Below are positions 39,700 through 51,363 of a stretch of DNA of 64,000 bases, one piece after another. The stretch is from Physcomitrium patens (lineage: Eukaryota; Streptophyta; Bryopsida; Funariales; Funariaceae). The stretch lies in the NCBI RefSeq assembly GCF_000002425.4, contig NC_037270.1, forward strand, positions 14,030,307-14,094,306, read 5' to 3'. The position numbers and the translations under genes were made by a program. The notes under the pieces were generated by a model. The model had not been told where the DNA came from and did not search any database. It saw nothing but the letters and a program-made list of their open reading frames with translations. How positions within the stretch are numbered: the first letter of the stretch is position 1; every line of letters begins with the position of its first letter.

Positions 39700-40296
39700 A
39701 TATGAAGAAAATGTTAGAAATTCTTATGCATTATAGTGAAATATTGCATGCATATAGGTTAAGATTCTATCAAGGATATGAATCTCAAAGAACTAAATTA
39801 TCAATATACTCATGTTCGACTTGAAAAGACTAAAAAATCATTCTAAGATAATTTAGTATTAAACTAAAATGGCTATTGCTAAAGTCAAGAAGACTAGAAA
39901 TTCTTGAAATAAGACTAAACACTAAAAAGGCATTGACAAGAGTGAAGAAAGCTTTATTCTTGCCTCTATATATACTCTTAACTAAGAACTACATGGTAAT
40001 GTCCTATAGGACTTCCAAAACATGTTGACTTTACAAGACACATATCTTAATTTGTGAGGCAAGTTTTTTGTATGTGCGCTACATAATTAGCTTTTTTTGC
40101 ACGCCATCAATATGTGGTTAATTTCTTGACCAAGTTTCTAACCTACGAATCAATTACAAACACATATAAAGTTAAAGCTTTATCTACAAAGCTTTTAGGA
40201 AACTTTTCTAGAAAATATTTTGAAATAAATCTATTTTTAATTATTTCTATTTAATCATATAGATAAATAATAGAATAAATATATATGTCCGTGACA
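39700..40296 (-). repeat. Chromovirus relic LTR, left copy
   Basis: On the minus strand it opens TGTCACGGACA at 40296. Its internal part (39960-40090) matches 42970-43110 (ttgcctctatatatact; aagaactac/tat; ttgactttacaagacaca/ttgactttgtaggataca). The inner end is approximate. A TATA-like tatatata is near 39985. Confidence 0.5.
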
Positions 40297-42770
40297 TTGT
40301 CCACACTTTTAAAGAGAAGTTTCACAAGAAGCGATCATTATATGTTCAAAAAATCCAAGATGTTGTGAATTATGTTTGCGACATACTCTCATCTTTGTTT
40401 TCTTTGATCATAGTTGATAGGTCCTCTCAACCATTGATAGTATCCCATATCAAGGCAAGAAGACCACCCTATTATTTGATTGTTGTTGAGGCCTTCGTAA
40501 CTCCTTTCAAATAAAACATTTGAAACATTGCCAATGATTGTTTCAACTTCTAATAAAATCACCAAACATTGGGAGTCATTTTTAAGGTCATGACACCAAA
40601 CATGTTATATCTTGACATTTATTCAAGAAAAGACATGTTATTCTTGAAGATCTTCATTTCAATTGTGTTATCTAAAAGATTGTGAAAATTGCAATGTTTT
40701 GTTTAGTAAGTCAATAAGTAATAGCTCTTGAGTTGAATCTATTGATTGTTGGTTTTTCATCTCTTTAGCATGAAAAATGCACAAAAGTATCAAACAAGAG
40801 TAGAAGATAGATTGCTATCTTCTTTAGATCTTATTTCTTTTATAGCAAAGATTTATTATTCTTCATCTTGCTTTTGATGGATGTCATCAATGAAAAGTCT
40901 CAATCTTATTTGTTGCATTTGCAAGAATCTTTGTTGGCTTCCATGTGCATTCATTAAAATCATATTTGTACCAATGAATAAGATATTCTAATCTATTCTG
41001 GCATTGCATTAAATCTAAGATTTCTTCTACTTTGAATTATTAATTATTATTCACTTCTATATGAGGAGGTGGTATTTTTTTCTTTTTTAGATATTTATTG
41101 CTTTATAAGCCTCAAGAAGAGACATATAGAATATGAGATGGATCTTCATAGGCTCAAATAGATGTATTTGATAAGCAATAGAATTGACTTCTTTACTAAT
41201 AGAAAAAGGTCAAAGCCTATGATAGTCCAACTTATTACAAAGACAACTAGTCTTCATATTATGACAAAGTAGCTATATCTTATCACTCACGTTGAATTAT
41301 AGTTGTTTCTTGTGATAGACATCGGCATTGATCTTTTATTGTTCTTAAGCTTCTTTTGACTATGCCTTTATTGTTGCATGTAGTTTTAATAAATGATTTT
41401 TTAAATCTTGTGCTATAAGATTATCAACTTTTGAAAAGTCAAAAGCATCAAGTTGTAGATGATAACCATAATTAGAAAAAAAAGGTATTTATTGACAAGA
41501 AGAATATATCAAATTATTATACACAAACTTTTCCAATGACAAAAAGATTATCTAATCGTCTTAATGATAATTGATGGTATACTTCAAATACTACTTTAAA
41601 ACTTGATTCATCCATTCGATTTGTCTATCAATTTGAGGATGAAAAGCCAAAGAGAGCTTTATATCCACTTTTAATAGCTTAAAAAGGGTTCTTCAAAATC
41701 TTGATATAAATTCAAACTCTCTATCTACTATAATATCTTCGAGTAATTCATGATAGTAATAAATATTGTCGAGAAAAAATTTAGCCATTTCTCTACTTTT
41801 GATAGATTTTTATACAGTAAAAAATGAGCCATCTTGATAAAATGATCTACTATCATGAATATAAAATCATACAAACTTGAGATTAAAAGATCCATGAAAA
41901 AATCCTTAGAAACAAAAGACCATAGTTGTTTTGAAATAAGTAATGGTTGAAGAAGTCCATATGGTCGATGACAAGGAATTTTGGTACTTGAATAAATATC
42001 TCATGATTATACAATGTCTTTAACTGCCTTTTATATTTGAGGCTATCAAAAATTTCTAGAGATTAGCTCCAAAGTCTTGTTGTATCCAAAATGTTTGGCT
42101 ACTAAAAAGTCATGATAAGCTTGAAGAACATATAATTGTACTTTGCCTTTTCAAATGTATAATTATTCCTCAAAGTAAAGTAAATTATTTTTCAACTTAA
42201 ATTGAGAAGCATCATGAGATTAAAAGAATTATTTTTAATATCATAAATAAAAAGATCAAAGGACATATTTGATTAAATTTGCTTAACAAAGATTGAATCA
42301 ATAGTAAATAATAATTTTTTCTCAAAGATAAAAATGCTCTAGCTTTAAAAGAATTGTCCTTTATTGATCAAAAGTTTCATTTTTTTCTTTTGATATAAGT
42401 TAAAAACGTCTAAAAAAGATATTTGATCAACCTTGTTATTTTTTGGAACTATTAATAATCTTGAAATCAAATCTTAATAGAGACATATTCCAATAGGGTT
42501 AATATTGATTTAAATCACGTGCTAATATAAAGTACTTGAGGTTTTTATGATCCTTATACATAATAATTTGTGTTCAACTTAAATAGTATGGATTATATAC
42601 TTTTCTATTTTGATATATATTCCTACATCTTTTAATTTTTGTAATACACAATGAACATAAAATTTGTATTCTTTTGTATTCTTAAAATAAATTAGAATGC
42701 TATCTAAATAAAAAATAAAAAAATTATTAAGAAACTCACAAAAGACATCATCCATGAAATATTAAAAGCA
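40297..42770 (-). pseudogene. Chromovirus relic pol, left copy (RT to integrase)
   Basis: Minus-strand reading gives RT pieces near 42765-42570: FMDDVFCEFL, then FYLDSILIYFKN in place of [11 protein letters not shown]. Further left, the integrase core near 41780-41690 reads DREFEFISRF, the counterpart of SDRGTQFTSRFW. Numerous stops. Confidence 0.6.
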
Positions 42771-42849
42771 GTTGGTGTCAGGGACATGAAGTGAAAGAAG
42801 ATGTATAAACCTGAAAAACTTAAGTTAAAAAAAAAATGACAAAATAGCA

Positions 42850-43330
42850 ATAAAATAATATGTATATTAAAAAGAAATTGAAATAGCTATTGCCAAAAGA
42901 CAAGGAAACTAGAGACTTTTAAATCTAGATTAGAAACAAGAAAAGAATTGACAAGAATGAAGAGGGCTTCACTCTTGCCTCTATATATACTATCTAATTA
43001 AGAACTATGTGACAATGTTCTATAGGACTTCTAATATGTGTTGACTTTGTAGGATACATGCCTTAGCTTATATGGCAAGTTTTCTACGTGTGGGCCACAT
43101 AGTTAGCTTATTCTTTAAGCTATCAACATGTGTCGAACATGATCAACTTTTTGACCACGTTTTTAACCTAAAAAGTTAATTAAAGATACCTATAAAGTCA
43201 AAGTAGCATCTATAAAGCTTCTAAGAAGCTTTCATAGAAGATATTTTAGAATTAACCTAATTTTACCTATTATTATCAAAATCATATAGATAATTATTGA
43301 TTTACATATCTATATTTGTAACATTATTTT
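42850..43330 (-). repeat. Chromovirus relic LTR, right copy
   Basis: Diverged copy of the 39.7-40.3 kb LTR. The same LTR family recurs as relics at 18430-19150. Boundaries approximate. Confidence 0.5.
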
Positions 43331-45146
43331 TTCTTCTAAAGATGAGTTCTATGAGGAGTGGTCTTCATATGTTGAAGAAATCAAAGATACAATGAATTGT
43401 ATTTGTCACATACTCTGATCTTTATTTTCTTTGAAGATAGTTGATAGGTTCTCTCAGCCATCGATAATGTCCCATATTAGGGCAAGAAGACAACCCTTTT
43501 ATTTTCTCATTGTTGAGGCCTTCATAACTTCTTTCAAATAAAATATTTAAAATATTGTCAGGAGTTGTTCCTACCTTTAATAAAATTACCAAACATCGAA
43601 AGTCTCTTCTAAGGTCGTGATACCAAACACATTATATCTCACCATCCATTCAAGAAAGGACATGTTGTTCTTAAGGATTTTCACCTCGATTTTGTTATTT
43701 TGAAGGTTGTGACAATTATAATGTCTCATTTGGTAAGTCCACAAATAAAAACTCTTGAGTTGAATCTGCTGGTTGTGGTTCTCCATCTTATTAGTGTGAC
43801 AAATCCACAGAAGCTATAAAAAAAGATAGAAGGTAGAATATAATCTTTCCTAAACCTTGTTTCTTTTATAGCAAAGATTTACTATTCTTCATCTTGATTA
43901 AGATGGATGTCGTCGATGAAAAGCCTCCATCCCCTTTGCTGTATTTGTAAGATTCTTTACTGTCTCTCATGTGCATTCATTAATATCATATCTGTACCAA
44001 TGCACAAGATATTCTAATTTATGTTGGCGTCGCCTTGAATCTAAAATTTCTTTCACTTCAGACTCTTTATTATTGTCTACTTTTATAGGAAGAGGTCGAA
44101 TTTATCATCTTTTTGGAATGTTCATAGTCTTCTATGGTTCGAGAATAGATATGTAAAAGACATGATAGATCTTTATTGCCTCTGATAGATATAATTGATA
44201 AGCAACTGGATTGATTTGTTCACAAATAAGAAAATATCAAAGCCTTAGGTAGTCTAACTTATTGCAAGGACAAGTAGTCTTGATATTACAATGAAGCAAC
44301 CATACCTTGTCACCTACATTGAATTATAATTTTTCTTTTTTATAGGCATCTATGTTGATCTTTTGTCGTTCTTGAGCTTCTTTTAATTGCACCTTCATTA
44401 TTGCATGTAACTTTAACAAACAATTTGCCAAACCTTCTGCCATAGGATTATCAACTTTTGAAAAGTCAAAAATATTAAGTCAGAGATAATAACCATCATT
44501 GGCTAAGAAAGATATCTATTGCGTAGAAAAATGCATTGTATTATTATAAGCAAACTCTACCAATAGCAAGAGGGTTTTTCAATTGTCTTCTTCATAATTG
44601 ATAGTACACCTTAAGTATTGCTCCAAAACTTGGTTTATGTACTTTATCTGTTGATTAATTTGAAGATGAAAGGCCAAAGAAAGATTTATGTCTATCTTTA
44701 AAATCTTAAAAAGAATTCTCCAAAATCTTGATACAAATTGAGTCCCCTTATCTGATATAATATCTTTTGACAATCCATGATATCAATAGATATTATCAAA
44801 GAAAAGCTTGGAAGTTTTTTTACATATGATAGATTTTGTACATGCTATAAAATGTATTATTTTGGTAAAATAATCTAGTATTACAAATATAAAATCATAC
44901 AATCTTAAGATTGGAAGATCTCTGATAAAATCCATAGAAATAAAAGACTATGGTTGTTCTGGAATAGGTAATAGTTGAAGAAGTCTATAAGATTGATGTT
45001 GAGGCATTTTTGATCTTGAACAAATGTTACACAATTGTACAAAGTCTTTTTTAACCTTCCACATTTGTGACCACCAAAAATCTCTAAATAATAGCTCTAG
45101 AGTCATGTTGTATCCAAAATATCTTGCTACTAGAAAGTTGTAATGT
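43331..45146 (-). pseudogene. Chromovirus relic integrase, right copy, with possible chromodomain remnant
   Basis: Minus strand: the zinc-finger region near 45060-45000 (CGRL..YNCVTFVQDQKC) leads to the core at 44773-44579 with SDKGTQFVSRFWR and INQVLEQYLRC. Downstream, at 43730-43590, IEVKILKNNMSFLEWMVRY sits where chromoviruses carry a chromodomain and has the EW.V.Y pattern of that fold. The chromodomain call is tentative. Truncated at 45146 by E2. Confidence 0.65.
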
Positions 45147-46602
45147 TGTCGTGTTGTAACACGTCTATATGATGAAAAAATAAATGAAGAAGATTTATTA
45201 ATATTTAATCACCTTGGGTGTTAGAAGCGGTAGCCAATTCCAGTGCAAATACTGAGAGGCCAAGTTCAATCACCCCGTTACAGCAAACCGGGGCATACTG
45301 AAATGCTCCGTTCGATTCCAATAACGGGAGTCAGCAAAAAGGGAAAGGACCAATTCAACGACGGGTGAGCCTGGTTCGAAGAGCCAATTGGATCCAATTT
45401 CAGAAGACCTCTAATTCAAGTCCCATTACGAACCTCTTACCCAGTATGAGACTTGACCTGGTCGGGCAACCCAATGCGGTCCAATTATGGGGCTTCGATT
45501 TCGTTTCAGGCTGTTCCATTCTTTGTGCCGTTTTGGAGACGTCTTTTCTGTAAAAAGATCTCTTAAAGGCAAAAATGGGAGGATCGGCTATTCCAATTCG
45601 GGGAGTCCAAGGCAGAAGAATAGGATCTTCTCAGGGTTAAAGGGGAAGATAGGTTAAGAAATGAGGCGGGGAGAATTATAGTTTTAAGGGTCGGAGAACT
45701 AGCTTCATGCTTTCAGAAAAAGATGGAGAATTAGGGTTTTAAGGATCGGAGAGCTAGCTTCATGCTTTCAAAAAAAGATAAAGAATCAAGGTTTTAAGGA
45801 TCGAAGAGCTAGCTTCATGCTTCGAAAAGACAGAGAATTGGGATTTTTTTTATAAGGTTTTGGGAAGACTGAGGCAATCGTTGCTGAAAGTCAGTATTGT
45901 ATTGGTGAACTGGATTTTTTTCGTAAGAGAGAAAAATCTGATACTCTTGATTGTTGATGAAATAGGGGATACTTCTGTGGTTGAAATTCAGAATTGTCTA
46001 GAAGGTTGAGTATGCTGAATGCATACGTTGTTGTGTTAATCTGATTATATGGATAGAGGATATCTGCCAACAGTTTAAACAGGTATTGGGAGTTGACAAA
46101 TTGGGAGATTGTTTAGGGTTTCTATGATAATTGAGGACCTACCGACAGGGATAAGAAGAATATCAGCGAGCGGCCAAGGGACATCAGTGCAGATTGGAGC
46201 ATAGCCTCACAAACTGTAAGCGGGGTTGAATTGGAACTTCTTGAGCATTCAAAAGGGCTTGCTAAGACACTAGCGATAGATGTTTCACAATAAGTCAGAA
46301 GGATAGATTGAGGATCACAGCTTATCAAAGTTCACTGTCTAGGATTAAAGTAATTAACGATAAAGATAAAATAAAAAACATAAAATAAATAAAATAAAAT
46401 AAAAATAACAAAAGAGATTGAAGTTATATAGGGTCTTTAGGCGTTTTATATTGGAATTAAGCTTTTATATTGCAATCCGATATAGATCGTATTTGGGTAG
46501 TGAAGAACACGATAGACTGCTTGAGTACTACCGAAACACCATACTACTTCCTACAACCAGACGCCCGGCGTATTCTCAAGCAAGATAGCATGTAATACGA
46601 CA
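45147..46602 (+). repeat. E2 5' LTR (1456 bp)
   Basis: Opens TGTCGTGTTGTAACACG and closes TACGACA, giving TGTCGT/ACGACA inverted ends. The first 400 bp are clearly homologous to the TR-GAG LTRs (ctgagaggc, caccccgttacag, cgttcgattccaataacggg, gcctggttcgaagagcc). The left flank is aatgt; its partner would lie beyond the window. Confidence 0.85.
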
Positions 46603-46606
46603 TAAG

Positions 46607-46622
46607 TGGTGAACCCGACGTG
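46607..46622 (+). other. E2 primer-binding site, tRNA-Trp type
   Basis: TGGTGAACCCGACGTG begins four bases after the LTR and is complementary to the last 16 bases (including CCA) of plant cytosolic tRNA-Trp as I recall its 3' end (CACGTCGGGTTCA plus CCA). This is the expected position and length for a minus-strand primer site. Other plant tRNA 3' ends I recall do not fit. Confidence 0.75.
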
Positions 46623-46673
46623 GAAGCTTGAGGTGGAAGGTATTGGACTTCGTTTGATTTTATTTTTATTTTT

Positions 46674-48137
46674 ATGGACAATGAAAATAAAAATTTTGAA
46701 GGATCTTTGGGAAGAGTTTCTGGTGGGGGTTTTTCTAAAGGACAAGGTATGCACATGGATCCGTCTATTGCTAGTATGTTTCAAGCCTTCTCATTATCAA
46801 TGCAACAACAGCAAAGCAATGATCGAAAAGAAGCTTTGGCAACCAAAGCATTGCAAGCAGTAGTCAATAAAATTGATCAATTTGATGGAAGGAATATTTC
46901 AAGGTATTTAAGATGTTATGTTCGTGAAATGAAATTAAATCGGGTTTCTGAGAAGAAAATGGTTGAATTATTTGGACTTGCCACGATATCGGAGATAAGA
47001 GACTATATTACATCCATTACGGATCATTATGGAAATTCATGGCAGGTTTTTTCACATGCATTGAAAGACGAATATTTCTTGGAAGATGTTGATTGCGTTA
47101 CTAAGAAGCTGTTTCTGAAATGGATTGAACGGCCTAATAAGAATTTGCAAGCAACAGAGCTACTAAGGAAATTTGAGAGGCAGTACTCTCAATTATCAAA
47201 GGTAGAAAAATTGACATTGGAGTCGAACAAAGTTGATCTATTTCTTCAAGCTGCTGATGGAGAATTGCAAGGAAAATTAGAACTCCTTCTTGAAGACAAA
47301 GAAGAAGATGAAGGATTGACAATAAAGTGGAAGAACGTTAAAGATGCGGTGGGATTGCTTACAAAAAGAGAAAGGAAGAAGGATAGGAGCAATATTCCGA
47401 AAACAGTACAAGCACCCAAAGCTCCAATACGTACAACACTACCAACAATGCCTACAGTTCAAGATGGGAAGATAGCATTGAAAGATAGGGATGATTTTCT
47501 TCAAACCAATTTTGGGAAGGGAGGAATGAGAGCATTGGTTCAAGATTACCTAAAAGAGCATGAAACAGTAGCACGAGAAAGTGCAAGTTATGGTGCTAGA
47601 GTAGATGATGAAATTGGTCGAAGTACGGAAACTAGTGAGTTTTGGGCTTCTGCCATTTGTACAATACAAGAAGGGAAATTACCTCGAGAAGCATTATTGA
47701 GGACTGCAGCTACAATACGAGGTGCAACAGGTTGGGAGGATCGTGTTGAGTCTCTTTCAGTTCATGCATATAATGCTAAGAGCCAACATGAAGCTTTGAT
47801 GGAAGAAAAGAGACGAGGAAATTTTGATGATACGAGAGAAGGAAATTCTTCTAAGAGGCAAACTCGAGGAGATAAGGCTCGGGAGGCAGCTTCTCAAGAA
47901 TTGCATGTAAAGGATACCTTAGCATCATTGGAAGAAAAAACAAAAGAGACAAAAGTTAAGGGCAAATCAATTGCTTATAAGCTACTTTCTGACATTGAAG
48001 CGGCAACAAATTTGAAAGGGGTGTTGGAAGAACGTATATTAAACGCTAAGGTGGAATTCACATTGAAAGAAGTTTTGGAAATTGCAAAGAAGGAGTTTCA
48101 TGATGTTATCATTGACAGCATTAAGCGAAAGAGGTAA
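46674..48137 (+). CDS. E2 Gag (487 residues, open)
   Basis: Starts at ATG, MDNENKNFEGSLGRVSGGGF, and is open to TAA at 48135-48137. No zinc knuckle is visible. The body (residues about 55-250) aligns with the TR-GAG Gag: ALQAVVNKIDQFDGRNISRY versus ALQGIVNKFGRFNGCNITKF, and KLFLKWIERP versus RQFLDWIELQ. This is capsid-like structural protein. The C-terminus is charged and rich in Lys/Glu, ending IKRKR. The same reading frame continues directly after the stop into the protease, and E1 has CAA at this codon, so the stop may be a C-to-T mutation. Confidence 0.75.
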   Translation: MDNENKNFEGSLGRVSGGGFSKGQGMHMDPSIASMFQAFSLSMQQQQSNDRKEALATKALQAVVNKIDQFDGRNISRYLRCYVREMKLNRVSEKKMVELFGLATISEIRDYITSITDHYGNSWQVFSHALKDEYFLEDVDCVTKKLFLKWIERPNKNLQATELLRKFERQYSQLSKVEKLTLESNKVDLFLQAADGELQGKLELLLEDKEEDEGLTIKWKNVKDAVGLLTKRERKKDRSNIPKTVQAPKAPIRTTLPTMPTVQDGKIALKDRDDFLQTNFGKGGMRALVQDYLKEHETVARESASYGARVDDEIGRSTETSEFWASAICTIQEGKLPREALLRTAATIRGATGWEDRVESLSVHAYNAKSQHEALMEEKRRGNFDDTREGNSSKRQTRGDKAREAASQELHVKDTLASLEEKTKETKVKGKSIAYKLLSDIEAATNLKGVLEERILNAKVEFTLKEVLEIAKKEFHDVIIDSIKRKR

Positions 48138-48140
48138 TTA

Positions 48141-48707
48141 ATGGAGGAAACTGGAATGAATCATGCTATTGATGCAAGAATATATAAAGAAGAAGAAGAG
48201 GTTGATATTGGTTACAAGCAACCAACAAATGAAAAGAATGGGTATAATCAACGAGTATGTTTTGAAGATTATAGTGACAAGGAAATAGAAACTTTGAGCC
48301 ATTATACTCAAAAGCATTGGGCAAGGGCAACTACTGAGGTATTGGTGAAAGTAGGAGATATAGAAGAACCAATTGTTGCTTTAGTCGATCATGGTTCTGA
48401 AATAAATCTTATGTCTAAAGATCTTTATAAGAAGCAAAAATGGCCAATTGATATGGAACATGGATGGGCAATACGAGGAGCTAATAACATACGGGGCAAA
48501 TTATATGGAGCTTGTCCAGATGTCAAAATTCGGATTGGAGATGTTGCGATGGAGCAACATTTCTTTGTTCAAGTTACAATATCTTATCCGTTGATTTTAG
48601 GACAACCTTATATTACGGCAACACAGATGGAACAAAAGTACTTGACGATGGTTTTGCTTATACAAGGGTACGTAGCGAGGATGGGAGGAAAGCTGTATAA
48701 TTTCTAA
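48141..48707 (+). CDS. E2 aspartic protease segment (pol N-terminus)
   Basis: In frame with gag after a single TAA. The catalytic loop near residues 78-95 reads ALVDHGSEINLMSKDLY: Asp-His-Gly-Ser instead of the usual Asp-Ser/Thr-Gly. The second retropepsin landmark, PLILGQPYITA, comes near residue 150. Such DxGSxxNLMS loops are more typical of fungal Ty3 elements than of common plant ones (established impression, not searched). The frame ends at TAA 48705-48707; the following linker lies in other frames, so the polyprotein is broken. Confidence 0.75.
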   Translation: MEETGMNHAIDARIYKEEEEVDIGYKQPTNEKNGYNQRVCFEDYSDKEIETLSHYTQKHWARATTEVLVKVGDIEEPIVALVDHGSEINLMSKDLYKKQKWPIDMEHGWAIRGANNIRGKLYGACPDVKIRIGDVAMEQHFFVQVTISYPLILGQPYITATQMEQKYLTMVLLIQGYVARMGGKLYNF

Positions 48708-48804
48708 CAGTACCTCCTAACCATGAACGAAATCGAGATAGGTTGAGGGAGAAACCATTGCCAAAAATTGTTGAAGGATTTAAGGATTTTGGGGAGGTAC
48801 CACT

Positions 48805-50330
48805 ATGAAGCGAGATTATGGAGGTACAAAACAAGAGGTACTCTCGCGAGATGAAGGTGCCTTTGATGCAAGTTTTATTGGCATTTTGGAGAATGGAAAT
48901 ATTATATATAAGAAAGTTGATGATTTTAAAAGAAAAGAAAGAAAAAGATTATATGATATTGAAGGAGAATTATGCAAGTTAGGTACATTGCAAGATGATG
49001 AGAGGATTTTAGGTGTTTATGAAGAAAATGGACTGGAAGATTCATTGGAATTGATTACATCTATTGGATGAGGGGATAATGATAAGATTTTTGAGATTCA
49101 TTCTAAAGTGGTTTATACCATACTTGAATCTTTTCAAGCACCAAAAGTCACAGTAGACACGAGATATAAAACGATAGATAAGAAGGTAAAGCCTGTTGCC
49201 AGACCATTACCAGAAGATTCTAAGAAAAAAATGGGAGAAGCATCAAAAGAAGCAAGTTTAAGAGATCCAATGAGTATTGGACATCAGTTTACTAAAGAGA
49301 CTTTTGAAGAATTGAAGATTGGTTCTGATGGTTCTTTATTGCTGGAGGAAATTACTTGCTTCAAAAAGATGTTGGCTAAACAAGGTAGATCATTTGCCTT
49401 CAAATCTTATGAAATTGGGTGTGTGGATCCGAATATTATAACACCTATGGTTATTTTCACTGTACTGCATGTACCTTGGAATCTAAGACCGATTCCACTA
49501 CCAAAGATATATTTACCTAAATTGGTGGAACTATTAAAAGAAAAGATGAAGATAAAAATATTAGAACCCTCATTTGCACCGTATTCTAGTCGATGGTTTA
49601 TGGTACCTAAGAAGAATGGGTCACTACGGTTTATTCAAGATATGCAACCTGTGAATGCAATAACTATCAGGAATGCAGGAATTGGACCTATTGTGGATGA
49701 ATTTCCTGAGGCGTTTGTAAGAAGGGCGATCTATTCAATAGGTGACTTGTATTCAGGTTATGATCAATTTCAACTTGCCGAAGGAAGTAGAGATATGACG
49801 ACGATGAGGACACCACTTGGATTGGTTAGAATGTGCACTCTTCCTCAAGATGCGACCAACTCAGTTACGCATATGATGAATGGAATGAATAAGGTATTGA
49901 AAGATTTTATTTCGGAGAAGACTATGCCTTTTCTGGATGATGTTCCTATAAAAGGGTGCAGAGAAGGAGACAGAGATGAAACTTTAGATAAGAGGGGGTG
50001 TCGCAAATATGTTGTTGATCATATACAAGATTGTAAAAAGATTATAACTCGGCTTGGAGAAGTTCACCTTACATTATCGGATATGAAGTCCGTATTTGGA
50101 GTACAAGAGGTTGTGATTGTTGGACATTTATGTGGATCTTATAGAAGAAAATCACATCCGACTAAAGTTGATGCAATTGGAAGGATGAAAGAGGATTGTG
50201 ATTCTTTAACAGAGGTTTGTAGGTTTTTAGGTGGATGTATATTTTATCGAATCTGGATCCTTCATTATGCTCATATAGCAGATCAATTATATGAACTGTT
50301 ACGCAAGGGTTACCGATTTTAATGGAAACA
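48805..50330 (+). pseudogene. E2 linker and reverse transcriptase
   Basis: The linker at 48805-49071 ends in TGA. RT is open at 49108-50322 (404 residues): MKIKILEPSFAPYSSRWFMV, RFIQDMQPVNAITI, SIGDLYSGYDQFQLAEGSRD (first catalytic Asp), MCTLPQDATNSVTHM, and TMPFLDD (catalytic pair). Then VGHLCGSYRRK and EVCRFLGGCIFYRIW mark the thumb/connection. RT is intact by eye as a domain but lacks an open link to protease or RNase H. Confidence 0.85.
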
Positions 50331-50810
50331 AAGGCATATTCAGGAAATGTAAAGTTTGAAGAAATTATTGATGTCACCTCCAATATTGAGGAAGGTTGAT
50401 TATAAGTGCAATAGACCGGTAATTTTTACTATGGACACTAGTCCAATTGCCATTGGATGGGCTGTGGATTAAGATGATTCAAGTGGGAATAGATTTGCAG
50501 TTCAATTTAGAGCTAATGTTTTAAGTATTCATCAACGTGCATATTCGCAAGTCAAAAGAGAACTTTGGGGAGTTGTTTCGGCTATAAAAGCTGAAAAGGA
50601 CTATTTTATTGGAGTAGTAGTAGTAATTGAAACAGATTGCTTGCCATTGCTTGGAATGATTACTAACTGTTCAACGCCAGATATTGCAATGTTGAGATGG
50701 ATTACTTATATTAAGTCACTAAATCCAGAATTTAAGCATGTTATTGAGAAGGACAATTTAGTAGCAGACATGCTATCTCGAGCAAGATACGAGAGGGAGG
50801 ACGAAATGGT
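50323..50810 (+). pseudogene. E2 RNase H
   Basis: Continues RT with stops at about 50320, 50349 and 50470. RNase H landmarks: FTMDTSPIAIGWA (Asp), QVKRELWGV (Glu), ETDCLPLL (Asp), and LVADMLSRARY at the end. Confidence 0.8.
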
Positions 50811-51363
50811 TGAAGACATTGATGACGTCGGATCAAAATTCTATTCAATATCAAATCTCAACAGAGAAGACAAGCTATTTCTTGAAGAATCTTATGAAGG
50901 AGAATTATTGGATATTGGTCATTACTTGAATACCTTGACTAAGCAAGGAAATTGGTCTACAAAAAAATTCAAACAAATAAGAAAAAAAACGTATGGATTT
51001 TTACTTCGAGATGGATTCTTACGGAAGAGACCAAAGAAAGGAATTGGGATGCCACAACGAGTGATAGGCAAAAAAGAAGAAAAACTAAAATTATTAAAAG
51101 AATTTCATGATAGTTTATGGGCAGGGCATAGAGGAATCTGGGCTACTTTTGCTAAACTCAAGGAACGATATTGATGGAAAAATATGTATTGAGATGTGCT
51201 CTCATTTGTAGAGTCATGTGAAATCTGTCAATCGTATTCTAATATCCAACATCGAGATGGTCTTCATCCTACGTATCCTCTAGCTATTCATTTTAAATGG
51301 GTTGTTAATTTGATTATTATGCCAGTTCGGTTATGGCAGATGAGATATTTGGTTTTAGCTCGT
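50811..51363 (+). pseudogene. E2 integrase, N-terminal part, cut by TR-GAG insertion
   Basis: The HHCC finger is seen: FHDSLWAGHRG (two His), then CEICQ (two Cys), with stops at 51172 and 51191 between. The core begins HFKWVVNLIIMP, where E1 has Asp (VIDLV) and E2 has Asn. The frame ends in MRYLVLAR at 51363 exactly where the LTR starts; the next residues (ED LSNQV) appear at 60552. Confidence 0.8.

Larger units (their letters stand above)
39700..45146 (-). mobile_element. Two tandem chromovirus-type Ty3 relics, antisense
   Basis: The region 39880-42170 is repeated, diverged, at about 42890-45146 (offset close to 3.0 kb). Each repeat is, on the minus strand, integrase followed by an LTR. The left repeat extends further upstream into reverse transcriptase (near 42570-42770). 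The left LTR starts, on the minus strand, at 40296 with TGTCACGGACA. The right copy is cut at 45146 by insertion of E2. Every frame is heavily broken. Confidence 0.65.
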
